NCBI RefSeq assembly: GCF_014839805.1
Contig: NC_051116.1
Span: 4,011,556-4,075,555 of the forward strand
DNA: 64,000 nt
Direction of reading: 5' to 3'
Source: Manduca sexta
Taxonomy: Eukaryota; Arthropoda; Insecta; Lepidoptera; Sphingidae
Shown here: one piece after another, positions 25,090-37,700 of the stretch
Position numbering within the stretch: position 1 is the first letter of the stretch
How the letters are laid out: every line of letters begins with the position of its first letter
Notes under the pieces: generated by a model
Seen by the model: only the letters and a program-made list of their open reading frames with translations
Told to the model about the DNA's origin: nothing
Database searches by the model: none
Translations under genes and position numbers: made by a program

Positions 25090-25345
25090 CTGTCTCGGTG
25101 GCGTATTGCACGATAGGTACCATGGCTCTGAAGTCCCTGATTCGAATTAAGGTCGGGCGAATTGATTATGAGATTTTTTGCGGAGTAGAGTATTAACGGA
25201 AATTATGCCCGATATGGCGATGGGCTCCGGGCTGATACTGAACAGAAAAACCTAAATATCACTTTGTCCGGCCCGGAATCGAACCCAGGACCTCAGAGTG
25301 CTGCCGTACCGCGCATGCATGCAACAACGCCTCCGAGGCAGTCTA
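25090..25345. repeat. Two SINE family B copies joined as an inverted pair
   Basis: Plus-strand head from 25,090 (ctcggtggcgtattgcacg) runs to about 25,225, where a minus-strand copy begins (gggctgatactgaacag) and ends with its own head at 25,345 (cctccgaggcag). The heads face outward. Confidence 0.65.
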
Positions 25346-25499
25346 AAACGTTAAATATTGAAACAAGGAATCCATCAAAAGAACCTAATATTCACAATAT
25401 AGAGCATGACTAGCTAAAATCACGTGTAACGAGCAACAAACTGGTATACAAACAATGGAATGATGGTTATGGCCTGTACAGTGCGTTACGTATCTGTCA

Positions 25500-25675
25500 A
25501 ATGAGTGGTGCGATTGGATTTATGTCTTAGGTTCAAGTTTCTTTGCAAAAATTGTTACTTAATAGTGAAGAAATTTTTAGTAATACAATTTGAGTGGGAC
25601 GGTTGGATATATGCTTGTTTGGTCCAAGTTTCTTTGCAAAAATGGTTACTAAATAGTGGAGATTTTAGTAACACT
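25500..25675. repeat. Tandem duplication of about 95 bp
   Basis: Two units share caagtttctttgcaaaaat, gttact.aatagtg and ttttagtaa. The open frame across it is a by-product. Confidence 0.55.
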
Positions 25676-26104
25676 GAAACAGGAGAAAAAACAGCTTCAT
25701 ATGTAATAGACGGGATTGTATAAAGAATTAGTACTAACTTATATAGTATAACGATTTCTTATGTTTACGCGGATGTAATACATTGAAATAAAAGTATTTT
25801 ACATATTTTATCGCGGATTTTTTGGGATTTTCTCTACATGTTTTGAAGACTTCGACCTTCGTGCTCACGGAGCGGACTGTAGTGTTTGTCGTCCGAAAAA
25901 TCAAAGTTACAATATCTACCAACATTTTAGAATTATATTTTTTTTATGCTATGTAATATCTTAAGTGTTGTTTGTGGTTTCGCTGGCACCAAAAACCTTT
26001 CCCGACACAAAAGATCCTAAAACACTGTACAACGCCAGCCACCATCTATTTAATAAATCATATAGAAAATATTTTACATAGGAGCAAGTAACTTATTTGT
26101 TAAT

Positions 26105-26222
26105 TCAGGATATGGTCTACCCATGTACCAAATTTCATTAAAATCCGTTCAGTTGTTTTTGCGTTTACTTCTAACAAACATCCATATTTTTTCACAAATT
26201 TTCCCATTTATATTAGTAAGAT
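26105..26222 (-). mobile_element. Helitron/LINE-like repeat fragment
   Basis: Contains aaatttcattaaaatccgtt and ttcccatttatattagtaag, words shared with the Lep1-type ends. Only a fragment. Confidence 0.4.
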
Positions 26223-26326
26223 AAAATAAGATATAAAACGTAGCCCAAGTCCCTCAACAATCTAAAACTGTGTCGGTTATTAGCAGCTTGTTAAAAAAAA
26301 ACATCAAACAATTTCCAATTTATAGT

Positions 26327-26530
26327 GTTTTTTAACGTTTTGAATGACTAGACAAGCTTGCAGTTCGCTTGGTGGTAAGAGATACGACCGCCTTTAGATA
26401 GTAGAAACACCATCTAACAGCTTCAAGTACAAAGTATGATTTGATATTCCACTGCGTTCGACATCCTGAGACATGAGATGTTAAGTCTTATTAGGTCTAG
26501 TAGTTACACTGGCTACCACCAGTAAAGTTA
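26327..26530 (+). repeat. Interspersed repeat family D
   Basis: Matches through gacatgagatgttaagtctt; the 3' part is lost. Confidence 0.6.
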
Positions 26531-26892
26531 GCAATTTTTTATATCTTGTATTAAAAAATAGCCACCCTCAATTCAATAATACGTTGAAAGCACTGTAACG
26601 TCCCCATCAAAGTCAGCAGTTAACCAGAACGAGGGTAGATTATGTGAAATTAGCACGAACTACTCAGGGAAATTTGGACTCTACCTGTTCACGATAGAGT
26701 CGTTAACGTAACAGCTGGTGTACATTGCAAATTATGGATGAGTTTGTATGACAAGGCACATGCATGAAAAAGGTTTTAATGATGATAAAAGTTACTTTAA
26801 TCTACTTGGAAAAAAAGGGGATGAATTAGAAACAATGGGAGATGATTGTCCATTTGATACAATTGCAGTTTTTTTTTTATTTGCACTTTATA

Positions 26893-27288
26893 CAGGATCA
26901 TTCTGACATTGCGTTATTAAATGAAACCACATACTTATCTACTTGGAAAAAACATATTACAATAACTTATTTGAGCAAGATTTAAAATAAAAAAGTGTAA
27001 GTTTCTAACAAAATAAATATTAATAAAAAGTAATTTAATTTTTACTCGGCTTAATATAACTACACTAAGAGAATTAATCGCAGCGGGATCATTATACTTT
27101 CAGCCAAATATATACTCAAACACACCACATATTAGAATTCAACTACAAAGTTAACAAATAATCTAAAACTAAACTTAGGATTTTTGGTGAAAATATTCGT
27201 TATTAATGGATGATTTTTGGCACAATGTCAGCAAAGGTGAAGACGAGTATGTGGTTTCATTTAGCATCGCAATTGTTAAATGACCTTG
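26893..27288. mobile_element. Mariner-like MITE, same family, inverted orientation
   Basis: Flanked by TA on both sides, with ends CAGGATCATTCTGACATTGC and AATGACCTTG. The interior is the reverse complement of the other copies. Confidence 0.7.
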
Positions 27289-27877
27289 TATACCAAAGGC
27301 ATTTTCTCTATTAACTTTGGGATGGTGCAAAGATTAATAAGGTAGGTACAATCAAGGTATCTTGATATTCAAAGATACAAATAACATACATAAAAGTAAA
27401 TAAGGCGATTAATACATACTTACTTATATTATATACAAACATAAAATAAGTAATATTATAAATATTTTAATACAAAACATACACATTGTTATAACATAAA
27501 TATATACATATGTATGTATATTATTATTAAAAAAACGTATATTTAAATACATGTGAAAATAGAAACGTTATTACAATAGGTAATCTAATAATTGAAGCTG
27601 AAATAATTAATCAACCCTGTCCCTGGGTATATAATAATCTATAAATATAAAAATAAATCCCTATTTCCCTTGGCCACGCCATCACGCGTGAACGGCTGGA
27701 CCGATTTCACTATTTTTCTTTGTTGTGTTTGTTATTGTCAGAAGAAGGATCTTATGAATTAAAAAATTAAGGAAGTTGAGCGGAACGTTAGAAAATTCAA
27801 GAAAAGTTAATTTCAGCGATTGACAGAAGCGCTCTGCAAATTCATAGTTAAGACGGGACAACGTCTGTCGGGTCAAC

Positions 27878-28600
27878 TTAGTCCATTGAAATGTTACATT
27901 TTTTAGGCCTTACCTTGCGTTTTTTAGAGGACGCAATTTTATTTTTTAGAAGTGTAGGGGGGGTCAGTGTTAAGCTAAAACCAAGTTTGTAGGGTCGCCA
28001 CCCTTGTCCCACGGCCGCCATCTTGGTTTGAAATGGTTTTTACGATGTATCTCTTAAACTATTTATCTGACAAAAAAAAATTATAAACATTTTTTGTTGC
28101 AAATTAAATTCTCTACAACTTTGGTCTAGTAACTTTTGTCGTAGAACTATAAATAAAAAAGAAAAATTCAATGTTAAGCAATGTCCATTGCAACGTCATC
28201 AAAACGTGTGTTTATAAGGTTCATAATACGTACAACACAAACCCGCGGTTGTCGGCTTGTACGCGAATTACTTGGATCCTGAATCGCTTTGGGACAGATG
28301 AAGCAATTGCTTAACATTTTTGCTTATAACTTTTTGATTTATAGTTCTACGACAAAAGTTACTGGACCAAAGTTGTAGAGAATTTAATTTGCAACAAAAA
28401 TGTTTATAATTTTTTGTCAGATAAATAGTTTAAGAGATACATCGTAAAAACCATTTCAACCCAAGATGGCGGCCGTGGGACAAGGGTGGCGACCCCACAA
28501 ACTTGGCTGTAGCTTTACACTGACCCCCCCTACACTTCTAAAAAATAAAATTGCGTCCTCTAAAAAACGCAACCCCAAATGTAACTTTTCAATGGACTAA
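27878..28600. mobile_element. Foldback element with about 300-bp inverted arms
   Basis: Arms 27,878-28,183 and 28,306-28,600 are near-perfect inverted repeats around a 122-bp loop. The outer ends are TTAGTCCATTGAAA and its complement. The flanks share AACT on each side, so the target duplication is short or ambiguous. No coding capacity; transcripts across it would form a long hairpin. Confidence 0.85.
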
Positions 28601-28909
28601 CTAGTAATATAATAATGTGCGTTAATATTGTCACTCCTCGTTTCTCTCTTGTATTTTACTAAATGATAAGATGATCCGATGAATATTGTAGGTACTATTG
28701 CTATATATGCTCTAAACGTTGTTACGAATATGAGCAGTGCTCATCACGTTTGGGGATCAGTTAAACAGTTTGCAAATAATACCGGGAATGTTTACTACAT
28801 GACTCTTATAGAGACTAGCCGGAATATCGGTGCGTCGCATAATTCTGAAATAGAAGATGTAACAATGCACAGTTATATTAGTTTAAATATTCAAACCAAA
28901 TCAACTACT

Positions 28910-29170
28910 TTTTTTTATTGCTTTGAATGATGAGACGAGCTTGTCGTTCGTCTGATGGCATGCCATACGACAGCTCAGAAACAGTAGAAACACCAACACC
29001 TTGAATTACAAAGTATTGTTTGGTATTTCATTGCGCTCGCCATCCTGAGACATGAGATGTTAAGTCTCATTATGTCCAGTTGTTACACTGGCTACAATGT
29101 TCTTCAAACCGGAACACAACACAGACTACACAGTAAACACTGCTGCTTGGCGGCAGACTTGGACAATTTG
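28910..29170 (+). repeat. Interspersed repeat family D, downstream of SP1
   Basis: Full-length copy through tgctgcttggcggcagac. Confidence 0.65.
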
Positions 29171-29409
29171 CGTAGCAGGTAGTTTTAAAGACCCCAATGA
29201 TATAATAATTGAATATTATTTTAAAATAACTGATAACATAGATATATTTCAAGGTTAACTAATCAAATTATCAGGGACCTTTCTTGATTATATTAGTATT
29301 TGACTTTATTATACACTATTATTTTGTCAGCGACTCTATTATTTTTAATTTCTTACTTCATAAATAACTCATGCTACATTAAAAACTTAATTTTCTTTAA
29401 TTAAAATAT

Positions 29410-31719
29410 CTACATATATTTATACGTAGGGTATACATAACACTGATACGGCGGCATATTATTATATGCGTCATAGCTCATATCACCATTCATAACAGGC
29501 GTTGTAAATGCATTAATTTTATATTCATTATTATTAAATCCAGGTTGATATTTCGATATGAATATTTCTGTTGTTTTCCAGTTTCGCCATATTCTGTCTT
29601 TTGGGGATGAAGGGATGAAATTCTGGTATTTCGGCAAATAGTTTTGGTAATAATTTGTTTCATAAGGTTCGTAATTGTAGTATTCCTGTTGATCTGGTTC
29701 GTAAGGATTAGGGACATCTTGAGAACTCTCGAATAATTCTTCTACATCTTGGTTCTTTATAACTACATTACTTGTTTGTTCTGAAATTATAGTAATATAA
29801 AATAATAATATCAGCTCTGCATTATATACTGTCCCACTGCTGGGCACGGGCCTCCTCTACTACTGAGAAGGATTAGGCCTTAGTTCAGCACGCTTGCCTG
29901 GTGCGGATTGGTACACTTCACACACCTTCAAAAAGCCTATATGAGTTTCTCAAGTATGCAGGTTTCCTCACGATGTTTACCTTCACCGTTAAAGCAAGCG
30001 ATAAATCTCAAAGTATATCTACATAACTTTAGACAAGTTAGAGGTGCGTACCCTTGGGTTTTTAACCTGCGGACATTCGTCTCGGTAGTCCGTTATACTC
30101 CCAAACTGGGCTATGGTCCCTTTCAAATTATAGTATAATAATCTTACTAACTGTTAATATATAGAAGAAACAAACTATTCGATTTTACTGTCATTTTAGC
30201 ACAAAGTCATATTTTAGATGTGATGTTCTTTTTGAATTTAAATCATATTTTAGTTGACAGTGTAACTTAATCACATTAAGCTAACTTTCTAAGAATTGTC
30301 AAAAATAACGCTTGCTACACAGTTAACAAGGTGTAAAATAGATTAAATTAAAAAAAAACATTATTATTATACAATGTTACTGAATTTGAGAATATAGAAT
30401 ACTAAGATTACTTACGATATGTTGAATAATCTGTCCCAGTTGGATAAGCTTCGGATTCATAATCTCTAGATTTAGAATAGCTGCCTGAGACATCATCAAA
30501 ATTGTAAATAGTTATAGGAATTGCGTATTTAGCATCATTATAAAGTGCTTCTGGTGCTGTTCCAAACTTATCAGGATTATTCGCTCGCCTTCCTGACTGC
30601 TGTTTGTAGTCAATATTAATTTCTATCTGTGTCTTATTCTCAGTAATTTCTTTGTTTTTATTTTCATTTACAGGTAATGGTTTTGCAGCTATTTCATTCA
30701 CAATAGGCATGGTCTTAGAAGGGTTTCCAGTAGTCTGCTTTTCTTGATTAGATTTTGGATTATCTTTTGTTATTTTTGAAAGATCAGGGTCAGTGTTTAT
30801 ATTTGTTATTTTTGAAACATCAAGGTCAGTATTCATATCTTGTTTCTTTGTTTTGTCTTGCTGTTCTTTCTCTTTTGATGGTATGTTTAGGTCTGTTTTC
30901 TTAGTGTCCGTATTTGTAATGTCTTCATCGTCAACTTCTTCAATGAATTGAGGTTCTTTCGGTTTCAAATTTTGTTTAAAATTATCTTTTACATTTTCAC
31001 TCTTATTTTCATTTTGAACAGATTCTGTTTTCTTTAATTCTTTGACTGGTTCTTGCTTTGGATTTACTGCAATTATTGGTTTAGCATCTTTCATCGCAAT
31101 TAAATTTGGTGATATATTTTTCTGCTGATTAACAACAGGAGCCATTACTTTTGGAACAGTATTTGGTTTATTATCGGATCTATAGACTTGCCCAGGATTC
31201 ACTTTAACTTTAGATACTACTGGATTTACTTTAGGTACAACGTACACTTTTTGAGGCATTAATTTATTTATTAGCACTCCTGGATCACGTAATTTTTTAT
31301 CTCTTATTGCTGATGCTGCCTGAAAAGATTCAATTACATCGTTGATGGCTATCTAAACATAACAGAGAGATATATAACTTTGATAAACAAGGAGTATGAG
31401 TTATACGCAAAATAAAAAGTATAATTGTTTTTATTGTGTAATAAAGAGAGTCAATAAAACATTAAGTCTATGAAGAGATTTATGTTGTTTTTTAGTTTAC
31501 TGTTAGGGGATTTTGATAGTTAAGGAACAATCAATAAAGATCACAATACTTGGCCTTCTTAAGCCCCATTATTCTATTCAGATCATAGATTGAGTCATGG
31601 AAGGGAACTTATAGAGTAGAAATAATTAAATAAAAATAAATAATCAAAAGTTTGCTCACATTTTCACCTACTGCAAAATCAGTTAGAAGTAATAATAAAT
31701 ATATTACGTACGCTTCCAT
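29410..31719 (-). CDS. SP1: secreted low-complexity Lys/Asn/Gln/Tyr-rich protein, 444 aa, three exons
   Basis: Exons on the minus strand are 31719-31660, 31319-30416 and 29780-29410. Exon 1 encodes a signal peptide, MEAYVIYLLLLLTDFAVGEN, and ends at AAT|gtgagc in phase 0. Exon 2 (acceptor gaatcttttcag) ends at TATC|gtaagt in phase 1, and exon 3 (acceptor ctataatttcag) restores the frame and ends at a TAA. The mature protein is hydrophilic: the central exon is rich in Lys, Asn, Asp, Glu, Pro and Gln with a short internal repeat (DxSKIT twice near its middle). The last exon is rich in Tyr and Asn and ends YPTYKYM. No catalytic motif or known domain is visible and only one Cys is seen. This looks like a lineage-specific secreted structural or glandular protein; function unknown. 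A SINE sits in intron 2 immediately beside the exon-3 acceptor. Confidence 0.72.
29796..30124 (-). repeat. SINE family A in SP1 intron 2
   Basis: Full-length reverse copy. The target duplication aaattatagta (about 29,784-29,794 and 30,125-30,135) overlaps the polypyrimidine/acceptor sequence of SP1 exon 3. Confidence 0.85.
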
Positions 31720-31970
31720 GTTTTATAACTTTACTTTACCATATCATGTTTCTACTGCATCTAGCACACAGAGAGTAAAATTAAAAATATTCTTATCCAA
31801 TGTTTTTGAAATTTGATAATCGATTTTCAATGGGAATGATGCAAAAAAGTAATCATGAGATTTTTAAGTATTATTTTGCTGAAATCTTTTGACTTCGTTT
31901 TAATTGTGATAAATTTATAGGTAGATTAATAAGATGTCATTTTAAAGTACGTCTTGAGACTTAAATTGTA

Positions 31971-32170
31971 CAGTCAACCATATAAATAGCTAGACAAATT
32001 CAAAATTTCAAGTCGTCTATACAAGTTTACTTAATGTTTTTTCCTTGTGTCTAGTAAAGTAAATCCTTTCTTATATATTTTTGTAAAGAAAAACAAAATT
32101 TTAGTAAGAACACAAAGTTGTTTAGTGTTTCTAAGTTTTAAATTCGTCTAGCTACTGATGTGGGTGACTA
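31971..32170. mobile_element. Mariner-like MITE (TA|CAGTCA family)
   Basis: The left end CAGTCAACCATATAAATAGC is imperfectly inverted to the right end, sharing TAGCTAGAC and AATT.AAA words. A related copy spans about 21,354-21,915. Confidence 0.55.
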
Positions 32171-32359
32171 TATATCAGTTTACAAGAAATGTCCATGAAC
32201 TTGCTTCCAAATCTCAAATCTCCTTCAAGCCCACTAAATTACTGCTCTTAGCTGTATTTACCGAGAGGTTTACGAAGAAATAAGGGATCCAGGATCATTT
32301 AGGATCTATCCCACTTCAGAGTAGGATAAAGAAACTCCAAAAAGAAGTATCCATATAAT

Positions 32360-34602
32360 TTATTTAAAATAAACAAAACTATAAATAGTGTAATACAAAT
32401 GCTGCAGCATCGGATAAAATTCCAAAATGGCGGATATTAAAAGTACAGAAAGTGTGGCCACTCTACTGATGCTTCTGATCAAATCTAATTTATTTGTGAG
32501 TGGCGAGGATTTTCTGAGTGATTTTAGCTCGTACCCAACGTTGCTTGGTGGCAGTACCTGAAAAATGAGACGAAAGTACTCAAAATTATGTATTGTGTTC
32601 AGAGGAATAAGGTCCTGAATAAGAATTATAGTGCAACCTTTAGTACCATTTAAGGCATTTCTACCGATAATATTCTTAGGATAAAAGGTTAATGACTAGA
32701 CGTTATACAATTAACTAAGAATCTAATGATAAGGATGCTCCCATTTGGTGAAAGTCAGGAAACAATATCAAGATAATGTCAAATGCTTCTCACGTATCCT
32801 TTGCAATTTAGTAGAATTACAATATAATTAATAATCTACAAGTATTCCATTTTTTCAAGGTAATTCTGATACATTAAAAGAACTTCATTTAAAACACCTT
32901 TTTGTAAAGTTTCGTAGCGGACGCGGCAGTCAGGAATAAATTTGCTTGACGTTTCAATTTCCTGTTTCGTTGCAAGTTCAAAGAAATTCATTCATTACCT
33001 GGAATACAACTCCAGGCTCTATTGATGCGGGCAGGTGGTTACCACTGCACCGCTGCAAACATACTTACTATAACCACGACCGAAGAATTTAATAATTCCC
33101 GAGTAATATTAGTGGTTTTAATATCAGCCCTATATTATATACTGTCCACTGCTGGGCACGGGCCTCATCTACTACTGAGTGGATTAGGCCTTAGTTCACC
33201 ACGCTGGTCTAGTGCGGATTGCTAGACTTCACATACTTTCTAAATTCCTATAGAGAACTTCTAAGGCATGCAGGTTTCCTCACGATGTTTTCCTTCATTG
33301 GTTTAGCAAGCGATAATTCACAAGGAATACGCACATAATTTTAGAAAAGTCAGAGGTGTGTGCTCTTCGGATTTGAACGTGCGGACGTTCATCGGCAGTC
33401 CCTCATGATTAGCCAGGAAGTTTATTTGTAATTAACATAATGTGAGCGAACGAGATCGTAAAGTCTCAACTACGCATAATACCTCAACGATCATAAAATT
33501 TAGGTCTTCTATTAAGTGTTGAGAAGAATACTTTTTTTTTTAAATATAAGACATATATTCCAAGACCTAATTCTGTTTAATCAACATAGAGTCGATAGGA
33601 ATTTACATTTTCACAATAGCTGGGCTCAAAAAAATCGTAAGTTAACAAGCATACGGTCTATTTCCGTGTTTCTGAAAACAAGCATGAATAATTTGAAAAG
33701 AGCTTACTTTATCATTGGTGTCTCCGTTTCTCTCTTGTTTAACATCTGCGTGGATTGGCTGGGCGTGGTTAGTCAAGATGTGAAGAGCTCCTGATGTATC
33801 TCTTTTAGCTCTTGTATAGACAGTAGGATCCTGTAATACAATAGATGTTAGGCGCCGCGCAGACGCGACTTCTGACCAAGAAAGACTAGACTGATATGGT
33901 AGTTTGATAATATAATATGTATTTGTTTTTCGGATTATTGACAGCATGTAAATTCGGACTTAATGCCAAAGGTATTCTTTAGGAGTTAGTCCAGGTTGGT
34001 GCAGAAACAAATCATTATATGAAAATATGAAAATTTTGAATTTGAAAGGTATGTGAACTTTGCATACTAGGCCAGCGTGGAGAACTAAGGTCACTCTAGT
34101 AGAAGAGGGGCCTGTGCCCAGCAGTGAAGAACTATAATACAGTGCAGATTTTATTTCATATCATGAAAATGTGTTTAAAGTTTTAGGAAATGTTTTTAGT
34201 GTTGCGCAACACGTTGTCGTTTGTGAGACGCCTAAACCTAACAATATAAACAACCGTCAAAGAGTACCTTTCTTTTATATTTAATGCCAGCAGTCTTTGA
34301 CCAACTACATAGGTGACCAAAGAAATCATACTTCATAAAATGCCAGTTACTTAACCAACCGACAAGTAGACCAAATAAATGTAAAAAATATTGGCATTTT
34401 CCAAAAAGATTTTCATTCAAATTTTTTCTTTATTTTTTATGTATGTTAAAAGGAGTGAGTAGATTAATATTTGGTATTTCCATATTAGATTCAAGCCTAA
34501 TTATACTTCTGGGATAACAGAAACCTCTAGTTATTGATTACTCACATTTCTAATACAGCGTACAGACACTAAACTGAATATTAACAATATATGTGTTTTC
34601 AT
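32360..34602 (-). CDS. SP2: secreted or membrane-anchored small protein, 125 aa, three exons
   Basis: Minus-strand exons are 34602-34546, 33830-33708 and 32557-32360. Exon 1 encodes MKTHILLIFSLVSVRCIRN, a typical signal peptide, with donor AAT|gtgagt. Exon 2 (41 codons, acceptor attgtattacag, donor AAA|gtaagc) begins DPTVYTRAKRDTSG and contains a Lys-Arg site. Exon 3 (acceptor ctcatttttcag) holds a C-terminal hydrophobic stretch, SRVATLSVLLISAILEF, followed by an aromatic tail and TAA. Both introns are phase 0. The AATAAA signal overlaps the stop codon, implying a very short 3' UTR. SP2 lies head-to-head with SP3, 119 bp apart, with the same exon plan and a similar hydrophobic C-terminus, so the two are probably paralogues. 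No known family recognised. It could be a processed peptide precursor or a tail-anchored secretory-pathway protein. Confidence 0.7.
33119..33408 (-). repeat. SINE family A in SP2 intron 2
   Basis: Nearly full-length reverse copy with the head damaged at the right end. Confidence 0.8.
34045..34151 (+). repeat. SINE family A, 3' fragment in SP2 intron 1
   Basis: Only the 3' third remains (taggccagcgtgg ... cagtgaagaactataatacag). Confidence 0.65.
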
Positions 34603-34721
34603 ATTGTAAGCATTGTTCTTTGTAATAAAATACGCCTGTTCAAACGATAAAAAGTTATTTCTATGTTATCGTATAATATATTTTTTATTTTCGAGTAAGT
34701 ATTTTTCCTCAGACGGTTAAT
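34603..34721. promoter_or_regulatory. Candidate bidirectional promoter between SP2 and SP3
   Basis: Only 119 bp separate the two divergent start codons. A TATA-like gtataatata near 34671 lies about 50 bp before the SP3 start. On the other strand a TATTTTAT-like tract lies about 30 bp before the SP2 start. A pyrimidine tract ending cctcag just before the SP3 ATG could instead be a splice acceptor from an untranslated exon, so the exact transcription start is open. Confidence 0.45.
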
Positions 34722-37700
34722 ATGTTGGTTGTTTTATGTGTTTGTCTGTTTGTCGCGGTACAAGGTCATAGTGTAAGTATGTATAAAATTTAGACCACCT
34801 CTAATCAAGCTTTATTTAGGCATATATTAATTGAGTGAGCGTTCGCGCATCCCCGTTAGAATATGTCGGAGAAAGAAAGGAAAATAATTGATACAGATGT
34901 TGCAATGGCGAAAGGTCCATATAACTCGATTCTTGTCGACTTCCCTTATATAGAATTTCTGTAGTCTAATTATCATTTTCGATTTGCAAATCGCATTTAG
35001 GCATATTAGTATCTATATTGTATCCCTTTCGGAAAATTGCATTATTCGCCATTTAGATATAATATTTATGCAATTCGAAGCATGAAAAACATTTTTTTAT
35101 GTTTGTTTAAATTAAGTTAATGCAGGGACTACGTAAATAATCGTACATATAATCACGTCTGCTCTAGTTTCCGCAGTGTCTATTCCGTCCCATGATGTGA
35201 TAGGCGAGCTTTTTTTTATTACTTTGAATGACGATACGAGTATCCGTTCGCCTGATGGTAAGTGATACACGCCTATAAACAGTAGAAATACCAGCTTGAA
35301 TTATGAAGCATTGTTTGGTATTCCACTGTCCTCGCCATACTGAGAAATGAGATGTTAAGTCTTATTATGTGCAATAGTTACACTGGCTACAATGTTCTTC
35401 GAACCGGAACAAAACAGTGACTACACACTACTGCTTAGCGGCAGAAATAGACATTGCGGTGATAACTACCTTGGCAAATTCTCACATATGAGAAGCCTAC
35501 CACGATTATACACACCAGCTTATCGACTTATCGGGCACAAATTCCAGATTCCGGGCTGATATATAAAAAATCCAATGTCACTTTAACCGACCCGGGGATC
35601 GGATCCCAGACTTCAGCACTGCAGTCGTATACATCTATGCCACCGAGACATGCCAAATAATATACACATTGTATAATTAATTATGGAATTTATTTTGTTA
35701 AATTTACTTTTGCTATATTTCAATTTTAATTTAATAAATCTAAGAGATAGTGTATATTATTTTAGATTAAAATTTAAATATATTACTTATATCTGTAGTA
35801 AATTTAACAACATATGATTTGTGACCCAAGCAGCAAATATCGAATTATTCGTGGAATTAGTCAGATTTACTTTCACCTCAACAAGATCATTGACTTTAAC
35901 GATAAAAAGTCTTTACATATTGATAGAAATACTAATAAATTTCTCGAAAATCGTCTACATTATCGTTCCAATTACATGAATATATTCCGAGGCCGCGAAG
36001 CGCCGTGACAGTCACTGTCCTTTCTGAATAGAACGCAATCAATACTTGATACAGTATGATGCATGTCATCATTTTTGTGATTTTGCATTATATATTTCGT
36101 AATAGGAAGTACTAAGGAAAAGTGAAACAGAAATTGGAAGGAAGTTTAAAACTAAACGGCCTCATTGGTGTAGTTGTATATGTCCGACTGCATGGCTGAG
36201 GTCTCGGGTTAGATCTAGGTGGCGGGCAGTGATTTTGGGTTTTTGGCTCATCAAAATTGTTTGCAAAATAAAACAGTTATTAATATTTGAAATATATGAG
36301 CAAAAGTAGGGGCGACGTGGCGTCATACTATCTCTTGATTCTTGCACCGTTATGGCCGGTGACATCCCGTTATATCATAGTTTGCCATTAATGTTATTCG
36401 ACAGCTACATCACAATTTTTCAAACCTTTATAAATTACTTATAAAAGAATTTTGAAATTCATTTTCGCTAGATTTTAGATTACAACCTTTTTAAATACAT
36501 TAATAAAAGATAAAGGAATTAAAAGAATATCGTTGTGTTTTACCCAATAATTATAACAATCAAAAAAGCACGAAGGCTCTATTATCGTGTACAATGTGTA
36601 GTATTTCTCTAGGGAACTATGTTACTAATAACAGCACAGGGACACATTAACTGTTATTTATTGCAATTATCGTTGCAAATTGCATCATTCCAAAGAAATT
36701 ATTGTCTGTCTGTTATTTGGTTTAAAATCATTTACTGTGAATTTCTCGTAATGAATGCGGAAAAGCAGTTAAAATGTTATGCTATTTATAATAAGCAAAG
36801 ACAAAAAGAGGCGATAGCCTAGTTGGGTGTGGAACGGACTGCCAAGACGAATGTCCGCAGGTTCAAATCCCAAGAGCACACACCTCTGACTTTTCTAAAA
36901 TCATGTTTGTATTCTTTGTGAATTTATCGTTCGCTTTAACGGTGAAGGAAAACATCGTGATGAAACCTGCATACCTGAGAAGTTCTCTATAGGAATTTCG
37001 AAGGTGTGTGAAGTCTACCAATCCGCACTAGGCCAGCGTGGTGGACTAAGGCCTAATCCCTCTCAGTGGCAGAGGAGGCCCATGCCCAGCTGTGGGCAAG
37101 TATATAATACAGGGCTGATATTATTATTATTATTAAAGACAAAACAGTATAGTTATAGACTGGACACCAGAACCAAATTTGTGCAAAGCTATTATCAATT
37201 AGTAATAAGTCGTTTTATTTGAAATGTGCGTGTGACAAGAAGTCACAGCATCCTTAGATATTAATTTATAAGAAAACATATAAACAGAAATAATGCTAAT
37301 ATGCGCATTAAAAACGTGCAAATCACGATATGGAATATGAAGTATTTTACAAATTATATTTGTTTTGCTATTTCACAGTAGATTGAGTAACCATCACATG
37401 AGCGCAATATTTTTCTTTGTTATCTTACCAATATCCGCTCCATATAATCCTAGAACTCTTTGATAATAGGCTATTTTTTATGTATTGTTATCCCTCTATC
37501 TACCCTTCCGTTATATAATATATGTACATGTATGCATAATTCTAAACTGACAACAATAAATGTAAATATGAAATAAATGACACGTGGATGTATTAACTCC
37601 AACGAAAATAGACCATAATTGTCCCAATGTTTGTACACAGTAGTAATTACTGGCTAACCACACATCCAATTAATTTGCACCGATATTATCGAAATGTTGA

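Noticed and set aside
28679..28930. 83-codon frame downstream of the foldback element
   Set aside because: Its end runs into the family-D repeat, with no splice signals or recognisable motif.
33642..33947. 101-codon minus-strand frame as a single-exon gene
   Set aside because: Only 33,830-33,708 is bounded by splice sites that link it to SP2; the rest reads through intron sequence.
34238..34420. Alternative first exon for SP2 (hydrophobic 60-codon frame on the minus strand)
   Set aside because: Its only nearby donors give the wrong phase or follow a stop; the 34,602-34,546 exon has a strong donor and the right phase.
35814..36008. 64-codon frame in SP3 intron 1 as an extra or alternative exon
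   Set aside because: No acceptor in the phase needed by SP3 exon 1 gives an open frame, and an in-frame TAA lies just before its ATG.
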